Positions 16,224 to 23,872 of a DNA stretch of 43,685 nucleotides are shown piece by piece. Every line of letters starts with the position of its first letter. Within the stretch, counting starts at the first letter, position 1. Below the pieces are notes generated by a model. That model was not told where the DNA came from. It searched no databases and saw only the letters and a program-made list of their open reading frames with translations. Both the position numbers and the translations under genes were made by a program. Source of the DNA: an uncultured Collinsella sp. (GTDB lineage Bacteria; Actinomycetota; Coriobacteriia; Coriobacteriales; Coriobacteriaceae); NCBI GenBank assembly GCA_934650095.1, contig CAKUFT010000013.1, forward strand, positions 1 to 43,685, given 5' to 3'.

Positions 16224-16259
16224 GAGTGGGCAAGGCAGCAATGGCAGCCTCGCCCACTC
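16224..16259 (+). terminator. Hairpin after the C69 peptidase gene
   Basis: An 8-bp stem gagtgggc (16224-16231) with gcccactc (16252-16259), 18 bp past the stop codon. A CCTTTT run follows only about 12 nt later, so termination is plausible but not textbook. Confidence 0.5.
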
Positions 16260-16333
16260 AGCCCGTCCTTTTGACCGGCGGGAAACATCGCTGAAATCTT
16301 TTCAAAAAAGATTTCCCCGCACACACTTTGCTG

Positions 16334-16342
16334 TGCTATAGT
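16334..16342 (+). promoter_or_regulatory. Extended -10 promoter of the tryptophan transporter locus
   Basis: TGCTATAGT is an extended -10 element (TG-n-TATAGT) with no clear -35 box. It would start transcription near 16349, about 50 nt before the Trp leader peptide. Confidence 0.5.
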
Positions 16343-16400
16343 GCAGCGCAACAGCAACTAGGTGCGACCGCGCCACGGCATCACGAAAGGAGCCACCAAC

Positions 16401-16469
16401 ATGAAGAACACGATGAAGTCTCTCAACAGCTGGTGGTGGCGTGATGCGAATACGATCGGTCGACAGTGA
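16401..16469 (+). CDS. Tryptophan leader peptide (22 aa, three consecutive Trp)
   Basis: A 22-codon ORF with GAAAGGAG at 16384-16391, encoding MKNTMKSLNSWWWRDANTIG then RQ. Three consecutive TGG codons (16431-16439) in so short a peptide, followed within 40 nt by an intrinsic terminator, are the hallmark of a ribosome-stalling attenuator. The downstream gene encodes a TrpP-like transporter subunit, so low charged tRNA-Trp should stall the ribosome and allow read-through. A stem 16438-16444 with 16475-16481 (ggcgtga/tcacgcc) overlaps the last Trp codon and can act as the 1:2 helix. Confidence 0.88.
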   Translation: MKNTMKSLNSWWWRDANTIGRQ

Positions 16470-16506
16470 GTCCCTCACGCCTGTTTTTGCGCTCTAGGTG
16501 ATTGGA

Positions 16507-16536
16507 AGGCCTCCGGTTTCGACCGGGGGCCTTTTT
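16507..16536 (+). terminator. Attenuator terminator of the Trp leader
   Basis: An 11-bp stem (aggcctccggt, 16507-16517, with 16522-16532, one G-U pair), a UUCG tetraloop and five T residues. An alternative pairing of cggtcga (16457-16463, within the leader ORF past the Trp codons) with tcgaccg (16519-16525) would break this stem. That alternative is the candidate antiterminator. Confidence 0.88.
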
Positions 16537-16613
16537 CTATCTCGAGCCCGATCGCATTCGCATCACGCGCCTCCGCTTTTCTCTTACACTCCCCTTCCGA
16601 AAGGATCTTTACC

Positions 16614-17186
16614 ATGTCTCAGAACACCACCGCCACCCAGCCCCGCACCGTCCAGGCCGCCGACCGCGGCAAACTTGACGTCCGCGCCCTCGTCCTGCTC
16701 GCCATTCTGCTTGCCGCCGGCTTTATCCTCAACTTCACCGTCGGCAAGGCCATCTCGGGTATCTCGGGCGGCATGATCAGCCCCGAGTTCATCATCTCGG
16801 CCTTCTGCCTCACCATCCTGGTCGTGCGCCCCAACATCGGTCAGGCACTCGTCATCGGCCTTATCTCGGCCGCCGTGATCCAGATCACCACCACCTCGCC
16901 GTTCATCGATTTTGCCGCCGAGGGCATCGCCGCCATGCTCATGGCCGCCATCGTCAACGCCGCCGGCAAGAAGGGCCAGGTTAAGCCCGCTGTCGCTATT
17001 GTCGCCACCTTCGTGACCACCTTTGTCTCGGGCGTTATCTTCATGGTCATTAAGATGGCTATGCTCGGCGTGGTGGGCGAGCTCGCTGCCGCCATGCTGC
17101 CCGTCGTCGCCATGACCGCCGTCTTTAACGCCATCCTGGTCGGTGCCCTCTACCTGCCCATCCAGAAGGCCCTGAAGCTCAACTAA
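16614..17186 (+). CDS. TrpP-like ECF transporter S component, tryptophan
   Basis: 190 residues with a polar N-terminal tail (about 1-28) and five to six hydrophobic segments; the first is ALVLLAILLAAGFILNFTVG. The composition, size and the AAVIQITTT and AVFNAIL segments resemble TrpP-type substrate-binding subunits of ECF transporters. The Trp-codon attenuator directly upstream supports tryptophan, or a precursor, as substrate. It would bind substrate in the membrane and hand it to the EcfA/EcfT module encoded downstream. The family call is from memory of B. subtilis TrpP. Confidence 0.8.
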   Translation: MSQNTTATQPRTVQAADRGKLDVRALVLLAILLAAGFILNFTVGKAISGISGGMISPEFIISAFCLTILVVRPNIGQALVIGLISAAVIQITTTSPFIDFAAEGIAAMLMAAIVNAAGKKGQVKPAVAIVATFVTTFVSGVIFMVIKMAMLGVVGELAAAMLPVVAMTAVFNAILVGALYLPIQKALKLN

Positions 17187-17192
17187 CCCGCT

Positions 17193-17293
17193 CGGCTTTA
17201 CGAGCCACCCCATCTTGGCGTTCATTCGTCGCTCGCGTACCCAAGTACGCTTCACTCCTCTTTCGCGCCAACCTGGGCCCCCTCATAAAGCCG
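17193..17293. repeat. Long imperfect hairpin between the two S-component genes
   Basis: Nested helices: cggcttta/taaagccg (17193-17200, 17286-17293), then cccatcttggcg with cgccaacctggg (two mismatches), then gcgtac-ccaa-gtacgc at the tip. It lies 6 bp after the first S-component stop. It resembles the other structured palindromes of this window in layout but not in sequence. It could be a terminator-like or processing element separating the two S genes. Confidence 0.65.
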
Positions 17294-17395
17294 TCTCCGT
17301 GCTCCATTATTCAAAATTAATCCCCTTTTCGATTTAACCCCTTTCGTGGGGGTCTAGGACACGCTTATCTCAAATCCCACCTTAAGGAGAACATC

Positions 17396-17947
17396 ATGGC
17401 CACCAACACTCAGGCTCGTACTATTTCTGCCAACGCCGCTTCCGGCAAAGGCATCCTCGACATCACCTCGCTCGTCCTGCTCGCCATCCTCCTTGCCGCC
17501 GGCTTTATCCTCAACATGACCGTCGGCAACGCTCTTGCCGCAACGGGTATTAAGCCGCAGTTCATCATTGCCGCCTATGCCCTGGCCATCGCACTCACGC
17601 AGGCAAGCTTTGCCCAGGCAGCCATCTTTGGCATCCTGTCGGCCGCCGTCATCCAGATCACCACGTCAATCCCCGGCCTCAACTTTGTCACCGAGCTTGC
17701 CGGCGCGCTGACGATGGCGGCGCTCGTCAAGTCCAACATCGGCGGAGGCAAGCTCAACCCCTTCATCGCCGGTCTGCTTACCACCTTGGTTTCGGGCGCC
17801 CTCTTCGCCGTCCTGGGCACCGTCATCATGGGCGCCGCGCTGCCCACCGCGCTCGCCAAGGCGCCCATCGTGCTCGGCACCGCCGTCTTCAACGCCGTCG
17901 TGGTCCAGGCCCTCTTCTTCCCCCTGCGCAAGGTGCTCAACAAATAG
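17396..17947 (+). CDS. TrpP-like ECF transporter S component, second paralogue
   Basis: 183 residues, clearly paralogous to the gene before it: both share LVLLAILLAAGFILN, then TVG, and SAAVIQITT. AAGGAGA precedes the ATG. No Trp leader peptide is visible in the 209 bp upstream, so its control differs from the first copy. It may bind tryptophan or a related aromatic compound; the substrate is not determined by sequence. Confidence 0.78.
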   Translation: MATNTQARTISANAASGKGILDITSLVLLAILLAAGFILNMTVGNALAATGIKPQFIIAAYALAIALTQASFAQAAIFGILSAAVIQITTSIPGLNFVTELAGALTMAALVKSNIGGGKLNPFIAGLLTTLVSGALFAVLGTVIMGAALPTALAKAPIVLGTAVFNAVVVQALFFPLRKVLNK

Positions 17948-18015
17948 CCTGATATGATGGACGGGGCCGCGCGCTGGCGGCCCCATCACCAAAGACTGTC
18001 CCAAACAGCTAGCTT

Positions 18016-18059
18016 TTGGGGACGTTCTTAGACGACTCGTCATGTAAGAACGTCCCCAA
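18016..18059. repeat. 15-bp perfect palindrome before the ECF ATPase gene
   Basis: Arms ttggggacgttctta (18016-18030) and taagaacgtccccaa (18045-18059) with a 14-nt loop. A second hairpin ggggccgc/gcggcccc lies at about 17962-17983, just past the S-component stop. The ttgggga/tccccaa core resembles the larger palindromes at 35417 and 36630. Confidence 0.8.
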
Positions 18060-18077
18060 TGACTATGAAAGGTATCC

Positions 18078-19829
18078 ATGAAAACGATCATCAACGTCGA
18101 CGATGTCTCGTTCTCCTATGGTGCGCAGACCGAGCAGGCGCTTAAGCACATCTCGCTCGATGTGAACAAGGGAGACTTTATCGGCATTATCGGGCCCTCG
18201 GGCGCCGGCAAGTCTACGCTTGCTGCCTGCCTGTCGGGTGCCGTGCCCCACCACTACACCGGCACGTTCTTTGGGTCCGTCATGGTTGACGGCCGTGACA
18301 CCTGCGAAGTCTCGCTCACCGACGTGTCGCAGATCGTCGGCAGCGTGCTGCAGGACATCGACACGCAGATGGTCGCCTCGGTCGTCGAGGACGAAATGCT
18401 CTTTGGCCTGGAGAACTTTGGCGTCCCCCACGATCAGATCGAGCAGCGTGTAAGCGAGACACTCGAGACGGTCGGCATCAGCGACCTGCGCGACCGCGAA
18501 ATCGCCACCCTCTCGGGCGGGCAGAAGCAAAAGGCGGCCATCGCCGCCATCCTCGCCATGCGCCCCCGCGTACTGGTGCTCGATGAGCCCACCGCAGCAC
18601 TCGACCCCGCCAGCTCCACGCTGGTCTTCGAGACCCTGCGCGAGGCAAACCGCGCACTCGACATCACCATCGTCGTCGTTGAGCAAAAGGTCGCCCTGCT
18701 CTCGGAGTACTGCAACCGCGTGCTCGTGCTCAACCATGGCGAAATCGCGCTACAGGGCGAGCCGCACGAGGTCTTCGCGCACACCGATGAGCTTCGCACC
18801 ATTGGCGTCGACTGCCCCCGCGTCACACGCATCTTCAATAGCCTGGAGGCCGATGGTCTGGCAAGCGGCACCCCTTGCTTGGATGTCGACGAGGCCGAGC
18901 GCCTGATTTCGGGCATCGTCGACCCCGCGCACGCGGCCAGCGAAGCCCAGGCTCCCGCGGGCTCCCCGCACGCCCCGTCGTTGCGCCCTCATGCCAAGGA
19001 CGCCGAACCCGTGCTCACCTTCGACCATGTTGAGTTTGCCTATCCCAACGGCGGTGCCGCCGTCCACGACCTCAACCTGACCCTCTACCCCGGCGAGCTC
19101 GTGGGCATTGTCGGCCAAAACGGCGCCGGCAAGACCACGCTCACCAAGCTGCTCACGGGCCTGCTTAAGCCCGCCTCGGGCAGCGTGCGCGTCACGGGCC
19201 TTGACACCGCCGCGGTTCCCACGAGTCGCATTGCCCGCGAGGTCGCAACGCTCTTCCAAAACCCCGACCGCCAGATCTGCAAGGACACCGTGCTCGACGA
19301 GGTCGCTTTTGGCCTGGAGCTTGCCGGCATCGACCGCGCCGAAGCCTTGCGCCGTGCCCAGCTCGTCATCGACCGCTTTGGCCTGCCCGCCGACGAGGCT
19401 CCCTTCTCGCTTTCGCGCGGCCAGCGACAAATGGTGGCGCTCGCCTCCGTCGTAGTGGTTGAGCCCAAGATTGTAGTGCTCGACGAGCCCACGAGCGGCC
19501 TTGACTACCGCGAGTGCATGACCGTCATGGAAACGGTGCGCACCATGGCCGAACGCGGCTGTGCCGTGATTATGGTCTGCCACGATATGGAAGTCGTTTC
19601 CGACTTTGCCGAGCGCATCGTTGTGATGGCCGACGGCCGCATCCTCGACCGCGGACGCACACACGAGCTGTTCTCGAATATCGAGCTCATGCAGCGTGCC
19701 TACGTGGAACCGCCCCAGGTCATTGAGCTCTCGCGCCGTTTGGCATCCTCCGTCTCTCCCGCTTTTGCGCAGGTGAGCGAGGTCACCGATATCGTTCGCA
19801 TTACCAAGGAGATGGTCCGTCGTGGTTAA
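18078..19829 (+). CDS. ECF transporter ATPase, fused EcfA1-EcfA2
   Basis: 583 residues holding two ABC nucleotide-binding domains in one chain. Domain 1 (about 5-240) has Walker A GPSGAGKST, signature LSGGQKQ and Walker B VLVLDEPTAALD. Domain 2 (about 315-560) has GQNGAGKTT, signature LSRGQRQ and IVVLDEPTSGLD. A proline/alanine-rich linker joins them. In most firmicutes EcfA1 and EcfA2 are separate proteins. The chain powers uptake through EcfT and an S component. The stop overlaps the ecfT start by 8 nt. Confidence 0.93.
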   Translation: MKTIINVDDVSFSYGAQTEQALKHISLDVNKGDFIGIIGPSGAGKSTLAACLSGAVPHHYTGTFFGSVMVDGRDTCEVSLTDVSQIVGSVLQDIDTQMVASVVEDEMLFGLENFGVPHDQIEQRVSETLETVGISDLRDREIATLSGGQKQKAAIAAILAMRPRVLVLDEPTAALDPASSTLVFETLREANRALDITIVVVEQKVALLSEYCNRVLVLNHGEIALQGEPHEVFAHTDELRTIGVDCPRVTRIFNSLEADGLASGTPCLDVDEAERLISGIVDPAHAASEAQAPAGSPHAPSLRPHAKDAEPVLTFDHVEFAYPNGGAAVHDLNLTLYPGELVGIVGQNGAGKTTLTKLLTGLLKPASGSVRVTGLDTAAVPTSRIAREVATLFQNPDRQICKDTVLDEVAFGLELAGIDRAEALRRAQLVIDRFGLPADEAPFSLSRGQRQMVALASVVVVEPKIVVLDEPTSGLDYRECMTVMETVRTMAERGCAVIMVCHDMEVVSDFAERIVVMADGRILDRGRTHELFSNIELMQRAYVEPPQVIELSRRLASSVSPAFAQVSEVTDIVRITKEMVRRG

Positions 19830-20568
19830 CGTCATCGACTACATGCCGGGCGACACACTGCTGCACCGCCTGAACCCCGTCGTCAAGCTGGGCCTCGCTG
19901 CCTCCATCATCATAGGCATCTTCTTGTCCGACACCTATGTGGCGCTGCTGGGCTTTTTGGCACTCACCCTTGCGTTGGGCGCCTACGCCGGCGTCGTCGA
20001 TCGCCTGTTCTCGCTGCTCAAGCTGCTGATTCCGCTCGCACTTATCATGTTGTTGCTCCAGCTGGCCTTTATGCGCGATGGCAACGTGATATGGGGCTTT
20101 ATCACCGACACGGGGCTCATCACCGGATCAAAGGCCTGCCTGCGCCTGCTGGGTGTGGCATTGCCACTCATCCTCATGCTCATGGTGACCAAGCTCAACG
20201 ACCTTGCCAACGCCTGCGTCGAGGTGCTGCACGTGCCGTATCGCTATGCCTTTACCTTTACCACGGCACTGCGCTTTGTGCCGGTGTTTGGCCAGGAGAT
20301 GAACGCCATCATGGAGGCGCAGACCGCACGCGGCGTCGAGTATGACACCAAGAACCCCATCAAGAAGCTCAAGCTCATGCTGCCGTTGTGCGTACCGCTG
20401 CTTATCTCGAGCGTGGGCAAGACCGACGCCACCGCGCTTGCCGCCGAGCAGCGCGGCTTCTACCTGCGCACGCGCGCCAGCTCGTACAAGCGCTATCCCA
20501 TCAAGGGTCTGGATATCGCCGTGCTCGCCATCAGCGTCGCCCTCATCATCCTGGGATTCCTGTTCTAG
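19822..20568 (+). CDS. ecfT: ECF transporter transmembrane component EcfT
   Basis: 248 residues from a GTG that overlaps the ATPase stop (GTGGTTAA), with AAGGAG at 19806-19811. There are four to five N-terminal membrane helices, a cytoplasmic region bearing the two coupling motifs of EcfT (QTARG and EQRGF), and a final hydrophobic helix (ISVALIILGFLF). EcfT links S components to the ATPases. As the only module here, it probably serves the two TrpP-like subunits, and perhaps S components encoded elsewhere. Confidence 0.92.
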   Translation: MVNVIDYMPGDTLLHRLNPVVKLGLAASIIIGIFLSDTYVALLGFLALTLALGAYAGVVDRLFSLLKLLIPLALIMLLLQLAFMRDGNVIWGFITDTGLITGSKACLRLLGVALPLILMLMVTKLNDLANACVEVLHVPYRYAFTFTTALRFVPVFGQEMNAIMEAQTARGVEYDTKNPIKKLKLMLPLCVPLLISSVGKTDATALAAEQRGFYLRTRASSYKRYPIKGLDIAVLAISVALIILGFLF

Positions 20569-20595
20569 CAATCGCCAGCGGCAACCGGTACATGC

Positions 20596-20633
20596 AAAAG
20601 GCCTCGGCTCGCGCCAAACGAGCCGAGGCCTTT
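20596..20633 (+). terminator. Intrinsic terminator of the ECF operon
   Basis: A 14-bp perfect stem (aaggcctcggctcg with cgagccgaggcctt) and 7-nt loop, ending in CCTTTACTGTTT, 28 bp past ecfT. Confidence 0.85.
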
Positions 20634-20660
20634 ACTGTTTCCCCAGATAATACCTACCAA

Positions 20661-20690
20661 AATAAACCTGTCCCTTTTTGGCAGGTTGAG
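20661..20690. repeat. Short palindromic repeat fragment
   Basis: aacctgtccctttttggcaggtt, pairing aacctg with caggtt. The AACCTGTCCC core matches the complementary arm of the larger repeats at 35417-35446 and 36630-36702. Confidence 0.5.
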
Positions 20691-20692
20691 GG

Positions 20693-21439
20693 CTATTGGC
20701 GGTAGGGGGCGCCGCTGCGAATGATGGACTCGCGCACCAGGACGTCCATGGCGTCGAGGGTAATCTCGGGCATCTCGCGGTATTTCTGCAGCACCGAAAG
20801 CTCCGTGCAGGCCAGAATGACGCGATCGCAGCCGCTGCGGGCAAACTCCCACATCACGCGGTCGAACTTATCCATATCGGGCTCGCGTCCGGCCTTCACA
20901 TCGTCGTAGATAAGCGACATCACATCGACCTGACGCTTCTCGCTGGGATAGACGACCTCGACGCCCGCCGCCTCACATTCGCGCCCATAGACGCCCGCGC
21001 CCACAGTTCCGTCGGTGCCCATGATGCCGATCTTGCGCACCGGCTCGGCCGGCATGCTCAGGTTAGGATCGAACTCGCACTCCCCCATCACCGCGCCCGC
21101 TAGGGCATAGCGCACCGACTCGCGCGGCATGTGGATAATCGGCACCTTCGTAAACGACTGAATCTGATCGTAAAAGTAGTGTGACGTGTTGCAGGGAATG
21201 GCGATATGCGCGCAGCCCAGCGACTCGAGCGCCTGGGCGCACTCCTTCATAGTCGCCAGCAGCTCGGCATGCTCGCCGGTCTTGATGGCCAGCGTGCGGT
21301 CGGGCATGGTCGACTTGGAAAGAACCGCCATGTCGATATGCTCCTGGTCGCACGTAGCCGCCGTATGGCGCACCACCTGGTCGTAGTAATACGACGTGGC
21401 CTCGGCGCCCATGCCGCCGATAACTCCCAGCTTTTCCAT
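20693..21439 (-). CDS. Aspartate/glutamate racemase family protein
   Basis: 248 residues from the ATG of MEKLGVIGGMG, fixed by AAGGAGG at 21444-21450. Both catalytic cysteines are visible: IPCNTSHYFYD in the N-terminal half and LACTELSVLQ in the C-terminal half. PLP-independent racemases of this fold interconvert L- and D-aspartate or glutamate. It lies 84 bp downstream of an Enterococcus Asl-like D-aspartate ligase gene on the same strand, so aspartate is the likely substrate, feeding peptidoglycan cross-bridges. Confidence 0.88.
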   Translation of the reverse strand: MEKLGVIGGMGAEATSYYYDQVVRHTAATCDQEHIDMAVLSKSTMPDRTLAIKTGEHAELLATMKECAQALESLGCAHIAIPCNTSHYFYDQIQSFTKVPIIHMPRESVRYALAGAVMGECEFDPNLSMPAEPVRKIGIMGTDGTVGAGVYGRECEAAGVEVVYPSEKRQVDVMSLIYDDVKAGREPDMDKFDRVMWEFARSGCDRVILACTELSVLQKYREMPEITLDAMDVLVRESIIRSGAPYRQ

Positions 21440-21523
21440 CGCCGCCTCCTTGGTGACGCCCGCGCAATTGCGCGTATCATACCCGCGCCCGCCCGATGTA
21501 AACCGGACGGGCGCCGCACTCAT

Positions 21524-22780
21524 CTACTTGTAATACGTCTTGAACAGCTTAAAGTGGCGCAGTTTGGTGTGCCACATGCGCAGCCAGCGGTTAAAGACAA
21601 AGTCGCCCTTCATAAACGAGGGGTCGGCGCCCTTACCCTCCTTGGCCAGGCGATGTACCTTCGCGCGCAACTCGGGATCCTTGACGTACTTGTCGACGAC
21701 ACCCATGGGAACGACCATCCACAGCGCCTCGTCCTGCGCCGTCACAAACTCCGGCTCAAACGGGCGGTTGAACACATACTCATCCACCACATACTTGGCA
21801 ACGTTAAAGCCGCTGTTGGTTACGTAGTAGTTGCTGCGGCCCTGGCGGGTGTTGAAGTCGAAGAACTTAAACGAGCCATCGCGCTCATCGTACTTAACGT
21901 CAAAGTTGGAATAGCCCACAAAGTGCAGGTCCTCGAGCAGCTTGCGGACGCCATCCATGAGCTCATCGTTGGGCTCAGTGATGATACAGGCGTGGTTACC
22001 GACGCCGTGGGGCTGATGCTCCTCGAGCAGCACGTGGCCCAAGCACATCATGCGCACCTTACCGTTGCGGTCGGAATAGCTGGTGAGCACGCGCATATAC
22101 TCGTCGTTGCCGGGCACGCGATCCTGCAGGATCAAATCATCGGTGTAGCCGCTCGCATAGGAATCGCGGATAACCTGCTCCAGCTCGGCGCGATCGGCAA
22201 TCTCATAAGCCTTCTTCTGGCCTTCAAACTCATGCTGCCACCACATGATGCCGTCGGACGGCTTCAGAATCATCGGGAACGGGAAGTCAATCTGGTCGAG
22301 CACCTCGGCCGGCGCCTCGCCTTGCGCGTTGAGCATCTGCGCAGTAAAGGTAAACGTATGCGGATACGGCACGCCATGCTTTTCGCACAGCTCGTAGAAG
22401 ATCTCCTTCTTCTGGCACTGCTCGAGCATGCTGTAGGGCGCGTAGGGCGCGACGATGTTATCCGCCAGCTCATCGGCATCCTTTGCCTGAGCCACCAGGG
22501 CAACATAGTTATCGCCGCAGCCCATCAGGACAATCGTCTTATCGGCATGCGCCTGAGCAATGCCATTGACGATTTTGAGCATCACGGGCATGGTATCGAT
22601 GTCGACGTTGGGCGTGTAGTCGATAATCTGGCTTCGATACGCAGGGCCCGTCTGGTACTTGCCAAAGACCAGACTCTTGACCTGATACTCCTCGTAGAAA
22701 GCGCGCGCCACCGAATAGGCGTTGATGTCGCCGCCGAGCAGCACGGGAATGAACTCGCGCTCTGTAAATTGCAATGCCAT
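21524..22780 (-). CDS. ATP-grasp ligase, probable D-aspartate ligase
   Basis: 418 residues. The N terminus EFIPVLLGGDINAYSVAR, the CGDNYVALVAQ segment and the ATP-grasp core (FPFPMILKPSDG, RMMCLGHVLLEE, FFDFNTRQGRSN) recall the Enterococcus faecium D-aspartate ligase. That enzyme attaches D-Asp to the peptide stem of the peptidoglycan precursor. In E. faecium the ligase gene is also next to an aspartate racemase gene, as here. A generic carboxylate-amine ligase is the alternative. GGAAG lies before the start, a modest ribosome-binding site. Confidence 0.82.
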   Translation of the reverse strand: MALQFTEREFIPVLLGGDINAYSVARAFYEEYQVKSLVFGKYQTGPAYRSQIIDYTPNVDIDTMPVMLKIVNGIAQAHADKTIVLMGCGDNYVALVAQAKDADELADNIVAPYAPYSMLEQCQKKEIFYELCEKHGVPYPHTFTFTAQMLNAQGEAPAEVLDQIDFPFPMILKPSDGIMWWQHEFEGQKKAYEIADRAELEQVIRDSYASGYTDDLILQDRVPGNDEYMRVLTSYSDRNGKVRMMCLGHVLLEEHQPHGVGNHACIITEPNDELMDGVRKLLEDLHFVGYSNFDVKYDERDGSFKFFDFNTRQGRSNYYVTNSGFNVAKYVVDEYVFNRPFEPEFVTAQDEALWMVVPMGVVDKYVKDPELRAKVHRLAKEGKGADPSFMKGDFVFNRWLRMWHTKLRHFKLFKTYYK

Positions 22781-22800
22781 GGAAACTTCCTATCATGAAC

Positions 22801-23005
22801 TGCCCGCGCAACGGGCGGTCTTAGTGCAACCGATTCATTCTAGCGTGCCAAACCGCCAGTACCCAAAGCTCCACCGTATCTATGGCAATCGGAGGAGCAG
22901 ACTCGGCGCAAAGACGGCACTCACCGCTGTACGACAACGGGCAATGAACCTACCGTTGTTGTAGGATTCAACATATTGTCAATCTCATAAGCGAAAGGCG
23001 CGCAC
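22801..23005. other. Gap upstream of the MOSC gene
   Basis: About 205 bp between divergent genes. It holds only small dyads, such as acaacgg/ccgttgt around 22931-22958 and cctac/gtagg near 22950-22966. No gene or recognisable riboswitch was found. Confidence 0.5.
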
Positions 23006-23638
23006 GTGCCCCAAGACCATCTGGCCGACAACCCCATCCTTGACGCTGCAAAACGGGAGCTAGCGGAACGCTCTCGGACGACCGCTCCCCTACGCACCGC
23101 CAGCAACGCCTACGAAGGACCCGCCCGCATCGTCTCGATTAACACGTCGGCGCACAAAGGCACACGCAAGTCGCCCGTCTCCGATGGGCACGATACCGTC
23201 ATTGAACAGTTTGGCCTCGCTTCCGATGCGCACGCCGGGCACTGGCACCGCCAAGTCTCGTTTTTGGCCGCAGAATCAATCCAGACGGCACGGCATCGCG
23301 GGCTCGATGTGCACGAAGGCGACTTTGGGGAGAATTTCACCACACAAGGTATCAACTTGCTTTCGCTCCCCTTGGGCACACAGCTCAAGATCGGCAACGA
23401 CGTTCTGGTCGAGATCAGCCAGATCGGCAAGGTCTGCCACACCCGCTGTGCTATCTACTATCTCGCCGGTGATTGCATCTTTCCCCACGAGGGCATTTTC
23501 GGTGTGGTGCTTCGAGGCGGAGAGGTGCATGTCGGAGACGATATCCAAACAGTCAAGCTTGGCGACGGCACGTGTTCCTTCACCCCAGCCGAGGCGCTCG
23601 AAGAAGTTGAGCAGGCTCGCCGCGAGGGAACCCTATAG
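23006..23638 (+). CDS. MOSC-domain protein
   Basis: 210 residues from a GTG preceded by GAAAGG. The MOSC fold is recognisable by FGLASDAHAGHWHRQVS, GDFGENFTTQGINL, LKIGNDVLVEISQIG, and the conserved cysteine segment KVCHTRC. MOSC domains are the C-terminal part of molybdenum cofactor sulfurases and occur alone in small proteins thought to handle sulfur or the molybdenum cofactor. The first 35 residues are an extra, charged N-terminal extension. No molybdenum genes are nearby, so the role is open. Confidence 0.85.
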   Translation: MPQDHLADNPILDAAKRELAERSRTTAPLRTASNAYEGPARIVSINTSAHKGTRKSPVSDGHDTVIEQFGLASDAHAGHWHRQVSFLAAESIQTARHRGLDVHEGDFGENFTTQGINLLSLPLGTQLKIGNDVLVEISQIGKVCHTRCAIYYLAGDCIFPHEGIFGVVLRGGEVHVGDDIQTVKLGDGTCSFTPAEALEEVEQARREGTL

Positions 23639-23705
23639 GTGCAAAACCCCATGTTGGAGTAGCCCTTAAGGCGTGAATCTGCGGTCAGACAGAGTTCCGT
23701 AACGT

Positions 23706-23812
23706 TAAAGTTGAACTCTATGGTTTCTCAACAATTCACTATAACTGCAGGTCAAAGCCAAAGCCTCAAGTTCAACTTGACCCTTTGGAACCTTTAAGGT
23801 TCAAGTTGAGGT
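23706..23812. promoter_or_regulatory. Cluster of AAGTTGAA-type palindromes upstream of the wall-protein gene
   Basis: The motif aagttgaa or its complement occurs at 23708-23715, twice within the perfect 15-bp palindrome tcaagttcaacttga (23766-23780), and partly at 23800-23809. A second perfect palindrome, gaacctttaaggttc, is at 23788-23802. A possible -10 box (TAGAAT) is at 23825-23830. The cluster lies 60-170 bp before the coiled-coil wall-protein start. Confidence 0.45.
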
Positions 23813-23872
23813 CGAAAGCAGTAGTAGAATACCGTTCGAACCATAACCTACGATTGATTGCAGAGGGATTGG

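Noticed and set aside
14487..16241. Minus-strand open frame of 584 codons opposite the C69 peptidase gene
   Set aside because: It is a GC-rich mirror frame of a real gene, with no domain, no ribosome-binding site and Gly/Val/Leu-rich composition typical of antisense shadows. The same applies to 21206-22798 and 30391-32247.
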